Source: Aquimarina sp. MAR_2010_214 (GTDB taxonomy: Bacteria; Bacteroidota; Bacteroidia; Flavobacteriales; Flavobacteriaceae). From it: a stretch of 64,000 nucleotides of DNA. A model generated the notes under the pieces. It made no database searches. It worked only from the letters and a program-made list of their open reading frames with translations, and was not told where the DNA came from. Shown piece by piece: positions 27,091-35,897 of the stretch. The first letter of the stretch is position 1. Each line of letters begins with the position of its first letter. Made by a program: the position numbers and the translations under genes. The stretch is taken from the NCBI RefSeq assembly GCF_002846555.1, contig NZ_PJMS01000001.1:2418001-2482000 (forward strand), written 5' to 3'.

Positions 27091-27139
27091 CCTATCTTAC
27101 TTATACAAGGACACGATATCTTAGATAAGTAAGATAGGT
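27091..27139 (+). terminator. Long hairpin after pepD, possible terminator
   Basis: CCTATCTTACTTAT (27091-27104) pairs perfectly with ATAAGTAAGATAGG (27125-27138), a 14-bp stem with a 20-base loop. The following sequence TTTATTGGTTTA is only a weak U-tract, so the element could also protect the 3' end of the message. Confidence 0.5.
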
Positions 27140-27300
27140 TTATTGGTTTATAGAAGTATATATTAAAATTACACTATACAGACTTTAATTCATTGTTGTA
27201 GAATTTTCTTATCATATTCATTTGAATTAATTACTTTTAAGTTAGAATAGGAGAGGGCTTTTGCCTTTTCTTTTTATCATATAATTAGTGTAAAACTGGT

Positions 27301-28029
27301 ATGAATCACAAAATAATAAAGGCAAAAAATATAGTAGTAGTTCTAATCATAATGAGTGTATTGGGATGTCGTAACTCACAGATGAATAAAAAAGCACCTT
27401 CGGTTCTTGTAGATACAACAAGAACAGTAGTTACAGATAACTCAGATGCTAATAAGAAAGAAAACTCTTCTGAAGATAAGGACAATGACATAGGCATAAA
27501 AGAAACAGAAATTAGTATTAAAAATAAATCTGATTATTCAGATAAATTTATTGAGGGACTCAAAAAAATGAGAGAAGAGAAGATCACACTTTCAGATAAT
27601 CTGTTAATTTTAAGTGATGGAGACACTATTTATTTTAGAGAAACCCCAGAAATAGGTCGGCGAATAACATTAACAGGGAAAAAAGGTAACCTGGTTATTG
27701 TTGTTACAATTAAGCGATTTAATTATACTACGATTGATTATAAAATTGAGATGACAGAATTCGGTAAATTAAATCATACCCAAAGTGGGAAAGCAGATAT
27801 AGCTTCAGGTTTCTATTTTGGAGATGAGTCTGATACGATTGATAAAACGGGTATTTCTTATTTTTCAACAGAATTTACAGATCTAAGAGAAAATGATTGT
27901 TATACCTATATCCGACTTGGATATGAAAAAGAAACAGGGCCATATTTACTTGGAAAAATAGTGAAAAATTGTAATGGAAAACTATCAGATATAGATCTTG
28001 ACAATTTTCCGACATTAATAGAAAAATAA
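27301..28029 (+). CDS. Lipoprotein of unknown function
   Basis: The 242-residue product has a type II signal peptide with lipobox SVLGC (cysteine at 23) and a low-complexity, charged linker (about 45-90). The C-terminal domain (about 95-240) is beta-rich and includes LSDGDTIYFRETPEIGRRITLTGKKG. Two cysteines (in ENDCYTY and KNCNGK) could form a disulphide. I do not recognise the family. The interrupted SnoaL-like gene follows 32 bases downstream and may be in the same transcript. Confidence 0.68.
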   Translation: MNHKIIKAKNIVVVLIIMSVLGCRNSQMNKKAPSVLVDTTRTVVTDNSDANKKENSSEDKDNDIGIKETEISIKNKSDYSDKFIEGLKKMREEKITLSDNLLILSDGDTIYFRETPEIGRRITLTGKKGNLVIVVTIKRFNYTTIDYKIEMTEFGKLNHTQSGKADIASGFYFGDESDTIDKTGISYFSTEFTDLRENDCYTYIRLGYEKETGPYLLGKIVKNCNGKLSDIDLDNFPTLIEK

Positions 28030-28061
28030 ATATCACAAATCTGTCTAACCTTTATTAAAAA

Positions 28062-28400
28062 ATGAATCCATAAAAAATAGTACAAGATCAATTAGAAGCA
28101 TATAATAATAGAAATTTATCTGATTTTTTATCTTTTTATGCTGCTGATATCAAAATTTATAATTTCCATGATTCAGAACCATTTATCGATAATAGTTCAA
28201 AACTAAAAGAAGTATATCAAGATATCTTTGAGAATTCGCCTAAACTTAGTGCTACTATTGTAGATAGAATGGTATTTGACAATAAAGTAATTGATAGAGA
28301 ACAGGTAGTTGGTAGAAAAGGAGTTGATTTTAATGAAGTTATAGTGATTTATGAAATTGAAAACGATTTAATATCAAAAGTTCATTTTATAAGAAAATGA
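28062..28400 (+). pseudogene. SnoaL-like (NTF2 fold) protein gene with an in-frame stop at codon 4
   Basis: Reading from ATG at 28062 gives M-N-P-stop (TAA at 28071-28073), after which the same frame stays open for 108 codons to a TGA at 28398-28400. The downstream translation (KIVQDQLEAYNNRNLSDFLS, then FYAADIKIYNF, DREQVVGRKG and a closing EIENDLISKVHFIRK) is a complete small SnoaL-like domain of the NTF2 fold, whose members usually start MNPxEIVxxQLxAYN. The stop therefore stands exactly where a Glu or Lys codon is expected (GAA or AAA to TAA). The gene is either newly inactivated, translated from a weak start downstream, or affected by a sequencing error. No other frameshift or stop is seen. 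Confidence 0.75.
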
Positions 28401-28473
28401 TAAGAGAAACAAGAACTTTGATACATATAGAAACATGTTTTATAGCATGTTTGTTAATATTTTGATGAACTTT

Positions 28474-29013
28474 ATGAATCATAAAGAAATAAATATAAGA
28501 CAGCTTCAAGAATCGGACAAATCACAATTGGCAAGACTCGCCAACAATAGCAATATATCAAATAACTTAAGAGATTATTTTCCTAACCCTTATGATGATG
28601 AGGATGCCGAATCCTTTATTAAGATGACAATAGCACAGGATCCTACGACAAGCTTCGGGATAGAATTTGAAGGAGAACTTTGCGGAGTCATATCACTTAT
28701 ACTACAAAATGATATTTATAGAAAATCAGCAGAAATAGGATATTGGTTAGGAGAACCCTATTGGGGTAAAGGGATTACTACAAAAGCCGTAAGTCAAATA
28801 ACCGAATATGGATTTGAAAAATTAAACCTGATCAGAATATATGCAGGAATTATCGAATATAATACAAGTTCGATGAGGGTTCTCGAAAAAAGTGGATTTA
28901 AAATGGAAGGAATATTCCAAAAAGCGATTATTAAGAATGATAAAATTTGGGATGAACATAGGTACTACATTTTAAATAAAGGGTACATAAAGAATAAAGA
29001 TAAACAGTTGTGA
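28474..29013 (+). CDS. GNAT N-acetyltransferase (RimJ/RimL type)
   Basis: With the ATG at 28474 the product is 179 residues starting MNHKEINIRQLQESD. It has the GNAT fold: the beta-4 strand AEIGYWLGEPYWGKGITTKAV carries the acetyl-CoA pyrophosphate-binding loop (YWGKGITT), and the C-terminal NTSSMRVLEKSGFKMEGIFQKAI is the hallmark of the RimJ/RimL subgroup. The substrate could be a protein N-terminus or a small amine. The frame extends upstream to 28435, but those residues are hydrophobic and outside the family domain. It is convergent with the exporter gene, with 30 bases between. Confidence 0.85.
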   Translation: MNHKEINIRQLQESDKSQLARLANNSNISNNLRDYFPNPYDDEDAESFIKMTIAQDPTTSFGIEFEGELCGVISLILQNDIYRKSAEIGYWLGEPYWGKGITTKAVSQITEYGFEKLNLIRIYAGIIEYNTSSMRVLEKSGFKMEGIFQKAIIKNDKIWDEHRYYILNKGYIKNKDKQL

Positions 29014-29043
29014 TGAACCTTTCTTTAATTATTTGTTAGTGTC

Positions 29044-30231
29044 TTATTTCTTTTCTATCCAGTACATTATTCCTAATGATAATGAACTAAGAATAAAAAA
29101 GCCTATAATTAAAGGAATTGCTGAACCATTATAACTAAACCCTATTAAGATCCCAAACGGAACCGAGATAAATGTTGATAATGAACCAACTACAGAACTT
29201 CCGATACCTGCAATAGCACCCAAAGGTTCCATGGCTAATGCACTTAAGTTTCCAAACAAAATACCAATAGAAAACAAAGAAATCATAAAATAGGTCATAA
29301 TACTCCAAAAATTTAATGGATAATATAGATTTGATAATAAGAAAATAAATGAAGTTAAACTAAGAGTCACTAGTGCTACTCCCACCATATGCCGTACACC
29401 ATATCGTAGTACAGCTTTTGCATTTATTAAAGATGCGCTTCCTATAAAAAGAGCAAGAATAGCAAAACAACCAACAAACAAATGGCTATAATTATAAGAT
29501 TGGAAAATTTGTTGAATAGAACTTAAAAAACCTAGAAAAATACCAGAGACCAAACCAGTCACGACTGTATACCCAAAAGAAGTCCTGTTTGTGCAAATTT
29601 TAGAAATGATGTTGGCGATATTCATTATTGAAAATGATTTTCGTTGTTCTTTAGGTAATGTCTCGGGTTGTCGAATCATAAACCAAAATAGAGCTGCCAA
29701 TGCCACAATAATTAGCATAAGAAAGATGTACCGCCAGGTTACAAAAAATAAAATTCCTTGACCTAATGCAGGAGCAATTGCGGGGACAATTATAAATATA
29801 GACATTACAAAAGACATAATTCTAGCCATGGCCAAACCTTCATATTGATCGCGAATTAGAGCTACGCTTATTATTCGAGGGCCTGATAATCCTATTCCTT
29901 GAAATAATCTACCAATAAGCATATACTCTAAGTTTTTGGAACAAAAAGAAATTAGACATCCTATAATGAAAATTGAAACCCCAAGGCATATAGCAGGTTT
30001 TCGTCCAATAAAATCAGACAATGTCCCAAAAAACAGTTGCCCAGTCGCAAGACCTAGAAAAAGAATCGAAATGATTAATTGTGTGTTATTGGTTTCTTCG
30101 GTTGTTAAGGTATTTGCAATCTCGTCTAATGCAGGTAGTAAGGCGTCTATAGCTAACGCTACAAGAGCCATAAGAGTAGCCATAAGAGAAACAAATTCAG
30201 TAATTGATAATGAATGCGTTTTTTTGTTCAT
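29044..30231 (-). CDS. MFS drug-resistance transporter, Bcr/CflA family
   Basis: The 395-residue protein has twelve predicted transmembrane segments. LATGQLFFGTLSDFIGRKPAI is the loop 2-3 MFS signature, and LIGRLFQGIGLSGPRIISVALIRD is typical of the Bcr/CflA subfamily of proton-driven exporters. It probably exports a small toxic compound. The AraC-type regulator encoded 70 bases upstream on the same strand probably controls it, since the two genes form a small unit. Confidence 0.85.
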   Translation of the reverse strand: MNKKTHSLSITEFVSLMATLMALVALAIDALLPALDEIANTLTTEETNNTQLIISILFLGLATGQLFFGTLSDFIGRKPAICLGVSIFIIGCLISFCSKNLEYMLIGRLFQGIGLSGPRIISVALIRDQYEGLAMARIMSFVMSIFIIVPAIAPALGQGILFFVTWRYIFLMLIIVALAALFWFMIRQPETLPKEQRKSFSIMNIANIISKICTNRTSFGYTVVTGLVSGIFLGFLSSIQQIFQSYNYSHLFVGCFAILALFIGSASLINAKAVLRYGVRHMVGVALVTLSLTSFIFLLSNLYYPLNFWSIMTYFMISLFSIGILFGNLSALAMEPLGAIAGIGSSVVGSLSTFISVPFGILIGFSYNGSAIPLIIGFFILSSLSLGIMYWIEKK

Positions 30232-30300
30232 AGGATTAAGTGTTATATGATGACAATGATAACACGAAATGAAACCTGAAGAGTTAGCTATATACTGCTA

Positions 30301-31164
30301 TTATTTATGAATTTCAGCCAATTCCTTTTTTAATTCAGATGGAGTATGTTTTGTGTGATTAGTTATAAAGCGGTTATACGAATTTTGACTATCAAAATTT
30401 AATAGGTAAGATATTTCTTTATGAGACAATTCATTTACAGCTAGAAGTCGCTTTATTTCTAATAATAGATGTTCTTGAATGATTTCTTTTGGAGATTTCC
30501 CGAAGGAATTTCCAATTTCCTTGGTGAGTTTATTAATAGAGATATTCATTAATAATGCATACTCTTTCACCATTCTTTTTTTTCTAAAATGTTTTTGTAC
30601 TAGTGATATAAACTGTAAAGCAGTATTGTTCTGTTGATTGACATCGTCTTGATATTCCTGATTTATAAATTCAAGAATTTCAATTAATATCAAACTGAAA
30701 TAATTGGTGATTTTTTGAAAAGAGAACTCATCTCTACTGTCAAAAACAAGAAGTAATTTTTGAGTCAATACGAATAATTCATCGTATTTTGAATTTGTAA
30801 GAGTTAACTCTGTATACTTTTGAAGTAAATCCATCCATTCTAAATGAGCGGCAGAAAAGTTCAATAACAAAAATTCTTTTGAAAATTGAATTGAAATTCC
30901 ATTTTCGTTTGGATTCCTTTTTAATAAATGTATCTGCCCAGGTGCAATAGTATAAATTGTCTTACTCTTGATTTTATAATCTTTGAAATCTATTTTTTGT
31001 TCCCCACCGTTTGCATTAAAAAAGAAAAGAATTTCGTAATAATTATGCCTATGAACTTGATTACTATCATAAGGGTTATCATGAGAAAGCCTATCAACAA
31101 CGATTCCGTTATTATATTTTCTGTTAATATCGAGTTGATGGGTTTTGAATTTCATGAAAAACAA
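30301..31164 (-). CDS. AraC-family transcriptional regulator
   Basis: The 287-residue protein has an N-terminal cupin-like sensing domain (about 1-150, with DRLSHDNPYDSNQVHRHNYYEILFF) and two helix-turn-helix motifs at the C-terminus (about 190-285), including KEISYLLNFDSQNSYNRFITNHTKHTPSELKK, the standard AraC second HTH. It binds DNA in the cytoplasm and probably regulates the exporter gene just downstream. The ATG at 31155 (MKFKTHQLD) is an equally good start. Confidence 0.85.
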   Translation of the reverse strand: MFFMKFKTHQLDINRKYNNGIVVDRLSHDNPYDSNQVHRHNYYEILFFFNANGGEQKIDFKDYKIKSKTIYTIAPGQIHLLKRNPNENGISIQFSKEFLLLNFSAAHLEWMDLLQKYTELTLTNSKYDELFVLTQKLLLVFDSRDEFSFQKITNYFSLILIEILEFINQEYQDDVNQQNNTALQFISLVQKHFRKKRMVKEYALLMNISINKLTKEIGNSFGKSPKEIIQEHLLLEIKRLLAVNELSHKEISYLLNFDSQNSYNRFITNHTKHTPSELKKELAEIHK

Positions 31165-31301
31165 TTATGGTGTATTAGTACTTAAAAATAGCAATGATAT
31201 TACAAGTATAAGATAATTTGTTTGAAGGTATTAACTGTCAAATTTCATGAATTCTTGTTTAAAGAGGTATAAATAGAGAGAAGCTATATTATGATTCGAT
31301 T

Positions 31302-31336
31302 AAAAAAAAGCATCCCGAATTTATCGGGATGCTTTT
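31302..31336 (-). terminator. Terminator of the nrnA-gldI-PPIase operon
   Basis: AAAAGCATCCCGA (31306-31318) pairs with TCGGGATGCTTTT (31324-31336) around a 5-base loop. On the minus strand a run of T (complement of A at 31302-31309) completes a rho-independent terminator. The stem is also flanked by T on the plus strand. Confidence 0.88.
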
Positions 31337-31368
31337 ATTCTTTGATTATTGTATGAATACAATAGGAG

Positions 31369-32508
31369 TTATTTTGTTTCTTTCTGACTTTGTATACTCA
31401 TTAATTCTACCTCAAAAATAAGATCGGTATTTGGAGGGATTCCTCGATTACCTCTTTCACCATAAGCAAGATGAGAAGGAACAAAAAGTATAGCTTTAGA
31501 GCCAACATTTTTTAACTGCAATATACCTTCTTTAAAACCAGCAATCATTTTTGCTTCAAGAGAATATTGCATTGGTGCAGGAGCATATCCTCTTGGATCT
31601 GCAGCTCTACGTTCGTCAAAAACACCAAGTTCTTTTGCCTTTTCAGCAATATTAGTATCAAAGACTCTTCCGTCTGTATAATATCCTGCATAATTTATAT
31701 TCACAATTTCTCCTTGCTTGGGTTGTTGCCCATCTCCCTGATTTGTAAATACAATTTCAAGACCACTTTCTAATTTTGTTGCTGTGCTTTTCTGCTCATT
31801 AAACTTAGCAGCAATAGCTTCATTGCGCTCTTTTTTTACTCTTTCTTTTTCGGCCTTTTCTTTTTCAAGAACTTTTATCTTGTCTGTAAACGCAGTTTCT
31901 GTATTAAAAGCTTTAGCATCCGAACCTTTACGAATGATATTAACTTCCATCATTTTTATCTCTTCTTCAGGCTTATCTCCAGCGCCTGTTTTTGTAACAC
32001 CAATGCTATCAATAATGTCCTGTCCCAAAACGATTTCTCCAAAAACGGTGTGTTTTCCATTTAACCATGGGGTTTCTTTTAATGTAATAAAAAATTGACT
32101 ACCATTGGTATCTGGGCCAGAATTTGCCATAGATAAAATTCCTTTTGATTTGTGAGAAAGTGAATCCACAATCTCATCAGGAAATTTATACCCTGGATCT
32201 CCTGTACCGGTTCCTAAAGGATCCCCGGTCTGGATCATAAAATCTTTGATCACTCTGTGAAATATAATTCCGTTATAAAATTTCTTTCCTATATAGGTGC
32301 TATCTACCATAGTATTGGTGCCTTCTGCCAGAGAAACAAAGTTAGCAACTGTCATAGGAGTAAGATCATAGTGTAATTTTGCTACTGCAGTACCTTTGTT
32401 TGTAATGATTTCAGCATAAACACCTTCTTGCAAGTCTGGGTATTTTTCATTACAACTGTTGAGTGCTAATGCAATAATAGCTAAGAATAATAAATTTAAT
32501 TTTTTCAT
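31369..32508 (-). CDS. Lipoprotein with fused cyclophilin and FKBP domains
   Basis: The 379-residue protein has a type II signal peptide (lipobox ALNSC, cysteine 19). Residues about 30-195 are a cyclophilin, with FHRVIKDFMIQTGDPLGTG, SMANSGPDTNGSQFFITL and HTVFGEI. A charged helix (210-245, rich in KEKAEKERVKKER) links to an FKBP domain (about 255-375) with VNINYAGYYTDGRVFD, GFKEGILQL and AYGERGNRGIPPNTDLIFEVEL. Both domains keep the active-site pattern, so this is a double peptidyl-prolyl isomerase of the envelope. It lies 12 bases downstream of gldI. Confidence 0.9.
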   Translation of the reverse strand: MKKLNLLFLAIIALALNSCNEKYPDLQEGVYAEIITNKGTAVAKLHYDLTPMTVANFVSLAEGTNTMVDSTYIGKKFYNGIIFHRVIKDFMIQTGDPLGTGTGDPGYKFPDEIVDSLSHKSKGILSMANSGPDTNGSQFFITLKETPWLNGKHTVFGEIVLGQDIIDSIGVTKTGAGDKPEEEIKMMEVNIIRKGSDAKAFNTETAFTDKIKVLEKEKAEKERVKKERNEAIAAKFNEQKSTATKLESGLEIVFTNQGDGQQPKQGEIVNINYAGYYTDGRVFDTNIAEKAKELGVFDERRAADPRGYAPAPMQYSLEAKMIAGFKEGILQLKNVGSKAILFVPSHLAYGERGNRGIPPNTDLIFEVELMSIQSQKETK

Positions 32509-32520
32509 TTTTGTTAATAA

Positions 32521-33072
32521 TTAATTTTCTGTTGTTGATTCTTTTGTAATTGTATTAAGTGTTACTTCTGCTATTAACGGAATATTTGTGCCAATCTTAT
32601 TATCATCCCCATAATATCCATATGCTTGATAAGAAGGAAAGAGAAATGTTACCATTTCACCTTGTTTCATAAGTTTTAATCCTTCTCTAAGACCTAAAAA
32701 AAGTTCTTCTTTGTCAATACGATAAGTAGTTGTATTTAGTTCTTGTTGCGAATAAATTACAGTACCACCTAAATCTTTTAAGTTATAATCGAAGGTTACT
32801 ATATCTCCAAATTGTGGTGTGGTAGTAGATATGGTATCTTTTTTAGTATAGAAATACCAGAAACCTGTTTCTGAAGTTATATAATTGTTAGTAGAGTCTT
32901 CATTAATAATTTTTTGAATTCTACCCTCTTCTCTTGCGGCGAGTTCTTTATTACGATTAATAGATTCACTAATAAAAGAGCCGGATTTAATGCTTATTGG
33001 TCTTCGAGCTTCAGGTGTTTTACATGAAGAAAATAAAAAAAGAAGACAGAGCGTGTGAAGGGCTAATCTCAT
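32521..33072 (-). CDS. gldI: Gliding motility lipoprotein GldI (FKBP-type PPIase)
   Basis: The 183-residue protein has lipobox LFSSC (cysteine 17) followed by KTPEARRPIS, the N-terminal signature of flavobacterial GldI, and an FKBP domain (about 85-175) with FGDIVTFDYNLKDLGG, GLREGLKLMKQGEMVTFLFP and AYGYYGDDNKIGTNIPLIAEVTL. GldI is needed for gliding and for type IX secretion in Flavobacterium johnsoniae (family knowledge). The start overlaps the stop of nrnA by 4 bases. Its presence is the best single indication that the organism glides. Confidence 0.9.
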   Translation of the reverse strand: MRLALHTLCLLFLFSSCKTPEARRPISIKSGSFISESINRNKELAAREEGRIQKIINEDSTNNYITSETGFWYFYTKKDTISTTTPQFGDIVTFDYNLKDLGGTVIYSQQELNTTTYRIDKEELFLGLREGLKLMKQGEMVTFLFPSYQAYGYYGDDNKIGTNIPLIAEVTLNTITKESTTEN

Positions 33073-34085
33073 TGATTCAGGACTTTTTTATAAGTTGGTA
33101 AGATACTAATAAATTTTTCAACAGTATCAGATAATGATAGATTACTTCTACCTCCAGCAGCGTTATTGTGACCACCTCCTTCAAAATGATTTCTAGAGAA
33201 TTCGTTTACCGAAAAATCACCCTTAGAGCGTAAAGAGATTTTAATAATCTCTTCTCCTTTATTTTCTATAAAGATGGCGGCAAATTTAATTCCTTTTATA
33301 GAAAGTCCAAAATTTACAAAACCTTCAGTATCCCCTTTTTTGAAACTATGTTGATCCAGTTCTTTTTGAGATAAAGTGATGAATGCTGTCTTATATTCTG
33401 GTAGTACTCTTAGGTTATTTAATGCAATACCTTTTAATTGAATTTTGGACAGTGTATTAGTATCATAAATGTTTTCATGAATTCTGGTATTATCTGCTCC
33501 TCGATCGATCAGATCAGCTAGTACTTTATGAGTGGTACTCGTTGTAGATCTATATCTAAAAGACCCAGTATCTGTCATTATTCCGACATAAATACAGGTT
33601 GCGGCCTCTGAAGTGATTTTATCCAGATCATTCAGTTTTTCTATGAAATGATATATCATCTGACAAGTAGAACTCATACTTGGATCACTATAAGTTACTT
33701 CTGCGTAATCATCGGGTTGTTGATGATGATCAATCATAATAAAGGTGGCTTTGGTTTTTGCCAAAACATTTTCCATATCACCGCTTCTAGAAAAATGATT
33801 AAAATCTAAAGTAAAGATAAGATCTGCTTTTTCGATTTTAGAAAGGGCATTTTTAGTAGCATTATCATACTTAAGGATAGTATCTTCGCCAGGGATCCAT
33901 TTTAAAAAAAGAGGATAATCATTTGGCGTAATAACCGTAACATCATGTCCAAAAGAAATAAGATAATGATATAATGCCAGACTAGAACCTATAGCATCCC
34001 CATCAGGGTTTTTATGGGTTACAATAACAATATTTTTTGAAGTAGACAGAAGTCTTCTTATCTTGTTTGTTTCATTAGTATTCAT
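33069..34085 (-). CDS. nrnA: DHH-family nanoRNase / pAp phosphatase
   Basis: NrnA-type enzymes degrade 2 to 5-mer RNAs and dephosphorylate pAp in the cytoplasm. The 338 residues include NPDGDAIGSSLALYHYL (motif I), DFNHFSRSGDM, the DHH motif MIDHHQQPDDY, a further ligand region VGIMTDTGSFRY, and the DHHA1 glycine motif GGGHNNAAGG near the C-terminus. It begins the nrnA-gldI-PPIase operon. Adjacent nrnA and gldI are common in flavobacteria. Confidence 0.9.
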   Translation of the reverse strand: MNTNETNKIRRLLSTSKNIVIVTHKNPDGDAIGSSLALYHYLISFGHDVTVITPNDYPLFLKWIPGEDTILKYDNATKNALSKIEKADLIFTLDFNHFSRSGDMENVLAKTKATFIMIDHHQQPDDYAEVTYSDPSMSSTCQMIYHFIEKLNDLDKITSEAATCIYVGIMTDTGSFRYRSTTSTTHKVLADLIDRGADNTRIHENIYDTNTLSKIQLKGIALNNLRVLPEYKTAFITLSQKELDQHSFKKGDTEGFVNFGLSIKGIKFAAIFIENKGEEIIKISLRSKGDFSVNEFSRNHFEGGGHNNAAGGRSNLSLSDTVEKFISILPTYKKVLNQ

Positions 34086-34164
34086 AAGTCAGCGAAGATA
34101 CAATAAATAATATTTTAGTAATATTAGAACAATTAATTTTGTAGAGTTATTAAATTTGATAATC

Positions 34165-35190
34165 ATGAGATATATTGATCATTTTCTTGTTGTATTCTTT
34201 TGTGTAATTCAATTATCTTTTTCACAAGACAAAACATCATCACCTGATTTTGTTATAGCCTTCGGAAGCTGTAATAACCAGAACAGTTCTCAGCCTTTCT
34301 GGAATGAGATCTTAAAGAATAGCCCAGATCTATTTATTTGGGGCGGAGATAATATCTATGCAGATTCTGATGATATGTCTAAAATAAAAAATGATTATAG
34401 AATACAAAACAGTAATCCTGATTATCAAAAATTAAAGAAAGTAGTTCCTGTAATGGCTACTTGGGATGATCATGATTATGGTAAAAATGACGCAGGAGTA
34501 GAGTGGTATAAAAAAGAAGAAAGTCAACAATTATTTCTAGATTTTTTAGAGGTTGCAAAAAATGCCCCTATAAGAGCTCAGAATGGGATTTATACTTCTC
34601 GGGTTTTCGAAATTGAAAAAGGGAGCGTAAAAGTGATCGTTCTGGATACCCGATTTTTTAGATCTGCTTTAAGAAAAAGTACAGAAGAAGGAAGACGTTA
34701 TGAACCATATGAAAATAATGAGGGAACTGTATTGGGAGCAGCGCAATGGAAATGGTTAGAAAAAGAGTTGGCATCCAATTATTCTGATTTTGTTCTTATT
34801 GTGAGTAGTATTCAATTTTTATCATCAGAACATGGTTTTGAAACTTGGGGAAATTTTCCTCACGAGGTAAAACGACTAAATGATATCCTAATAAATAAAG
34901 GAGTGAGAAATGCAATATTGCTCAGTGGAGACCGACATATTTCTGAGTTTTCTATGACAAGGATAAAAGGGCTTAAATACCCGTTAATTGATTTCACCTC
35001 TAGTGGTTTAACTCATTCTTATACAGGATACAAGGGGGAGTCTAATAGACATAGGATTGGGCGAGTAATTTCAACTCCAAGTTTTGGAACGTTAAAATTT
35101 GATCTTGATTCTTATACCGTAACCATGCAGATTCGAGGTGAAAATAATATTGTATTACAAGAGTTTAAAAAACAATATCCCAAAAATTAG
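34165..35190 (+). CDS. PhoD-like alkaline phosphatase/phosphodiesterase, exported
   Basis: From ATG at 34165 the product is 341 residues with a signal peptide ending QLSFSQ. The metallophosphoesterase motifs are present in order: FGSCNNQ, FIWGGDNIYAD, ATWDDHDYGKNDAG, and LSGDRHISEFS. These give the Asp, Asn and His ligands of a binuclear metal centre. It probably hydrolyses phosphoesters in the periplasm. A TTG at 34156 is in frame, but a -7-like TAATTTTG at 34134-34141 suggests transcription starts only a few bases before it. Confidence 0.85.
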   Translation: MRYIDHFLVVFFCVIQLSFSQDKTSSPDFVIAFGSCNNQNSSQPFWNEILKNSPDLFIWGGDNIYADSDDMSKIKNDYRIQNSNPDYQKLKKVVPVMATWDDHDYGKNDAGVEWYKKEESQQLFLDFLEVAKNAPIRAQNGIYTSRVFEIEKGSVKVIVLDTRFFRSALRKSTEEGRRYEPYENNEGTVLGAAQWKWLEKELASNYSDFVLIVSSIQFLSSEHGFETWGNFPHEVKRLNDILINKGVRNAILLSGDRHISEFSMTRIKGLKYPLIDFTSSGLTHSYTGYKGESNRHRIGRVISTPSFGTLKFDLDSYTVTMQIRGENNIVLQEFKKQYPKN

Positions 35191-35287
35191 ATTTTGAAAT
35201 GTAATTTTCTTTACTGTAGAAAGATGAGTAAATCTATTCAGATGTAAATAATTGATTCTTGATATTACTCATTTCATATAATAATTC

Positions 35288-35317
35288 TTGTTTTTGATGC
35301 TTTTATATATATTTTTG
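35288..35317 (+). promoter_or_regulatory. Promoter of ndk
   Basis: TTG at 35288-35290, a 19-base spacer and TATTTTTG at 35310-35317 match the Bacteroidota consensus. The leader to the ndk start is about 85 bases. Confidence 0.78.
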
Positions 35318-35408
35318 CACAAAAAATTTAAAAATCGGGTTTAAAATACCTAAATAATAATTTGAAATACTTCTGATTTACAGAGGTGTTAGATAACAAA
35401 AACATACA

Positions 35409-35828
35409 ATGGCAACAAACAGAACTTTTACAATGCTTAAACCGGATGCGGTAAGAAAAGGATATATTGGAGGAATTATTGAGCAAATTACTGCTTCAGG
35501 GTTTAGAATTGTAGCAATGAAATTAACTCAACTCACTACAGATGATGCAGCAGCATTTTATGCAGTTCATAAGGAACGTCCTTTTTATGGAGAATTAGTA
35601 GAATATATGACAAGTGGTCCAATTGTAGCGGCTATTTTAGAAAAAGAAAATGCTGTAGAAGATTTCAGAACTTTAATAGGCGCAACAAATCCTGAAGAAG
35701 CTGCAGAAGGAACTATTCGTAAAAAGTATGCTACTTCTATTAGTGAAAACGCTGTACATGGTAGTGATAGTGATGAAAATGCTGCTATTGAAGGAGCTTT
35801 TCATTTTTCAGGAAGAGAGCAGTTCTAA
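35409..35828 (+). CDS. ndk: Nucleoside diphosphate kinase
   Basis: Ndk balances nucleoside triphosphate pools by transferring phosphate through a histidine. The 139-residue length is normal. It has [14 protein letters not shown] at the N-terminus, and the phosphohistidine is in [12 protein letters not shown] (about residue 116). FFSGREQ is represented by HFSGREQF at the end. It is a single-gene unit with its own promoter and terminator. Confidence 0.95.
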   Translation: MATNRTFTMLKPDAVRKGYIGGIIEQITASGFRIVAMKLTQLTTDDAAAFYAVHKERPFYGELVEYMTSGPIVAAILEKENAVEDFRTLIGATNPEEAAEGTIRKKYATSISENAVHGSDSDENAAIEGAFHFSGREQF

Positions 35829-35848
35829 AAAGATATATTTCTTATATA

Positions 35849-35880
35849 AAAAAGCTGTCTGTGTACACAGACAGCTTTTT
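35849..35880. terminator. Perfectly palindromic bidirectional terminator after ndk
   Basis: The 32 bases AAAAAGCTGTCTGTGT and its exact complement form a perfect palindrome with A and T ends, so it can end transcription of ndk and of the convergent C1 protease gene. Confidence 0.9.
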
Positions 35881-35897
35881 TGAATTTTGTAAATTGA

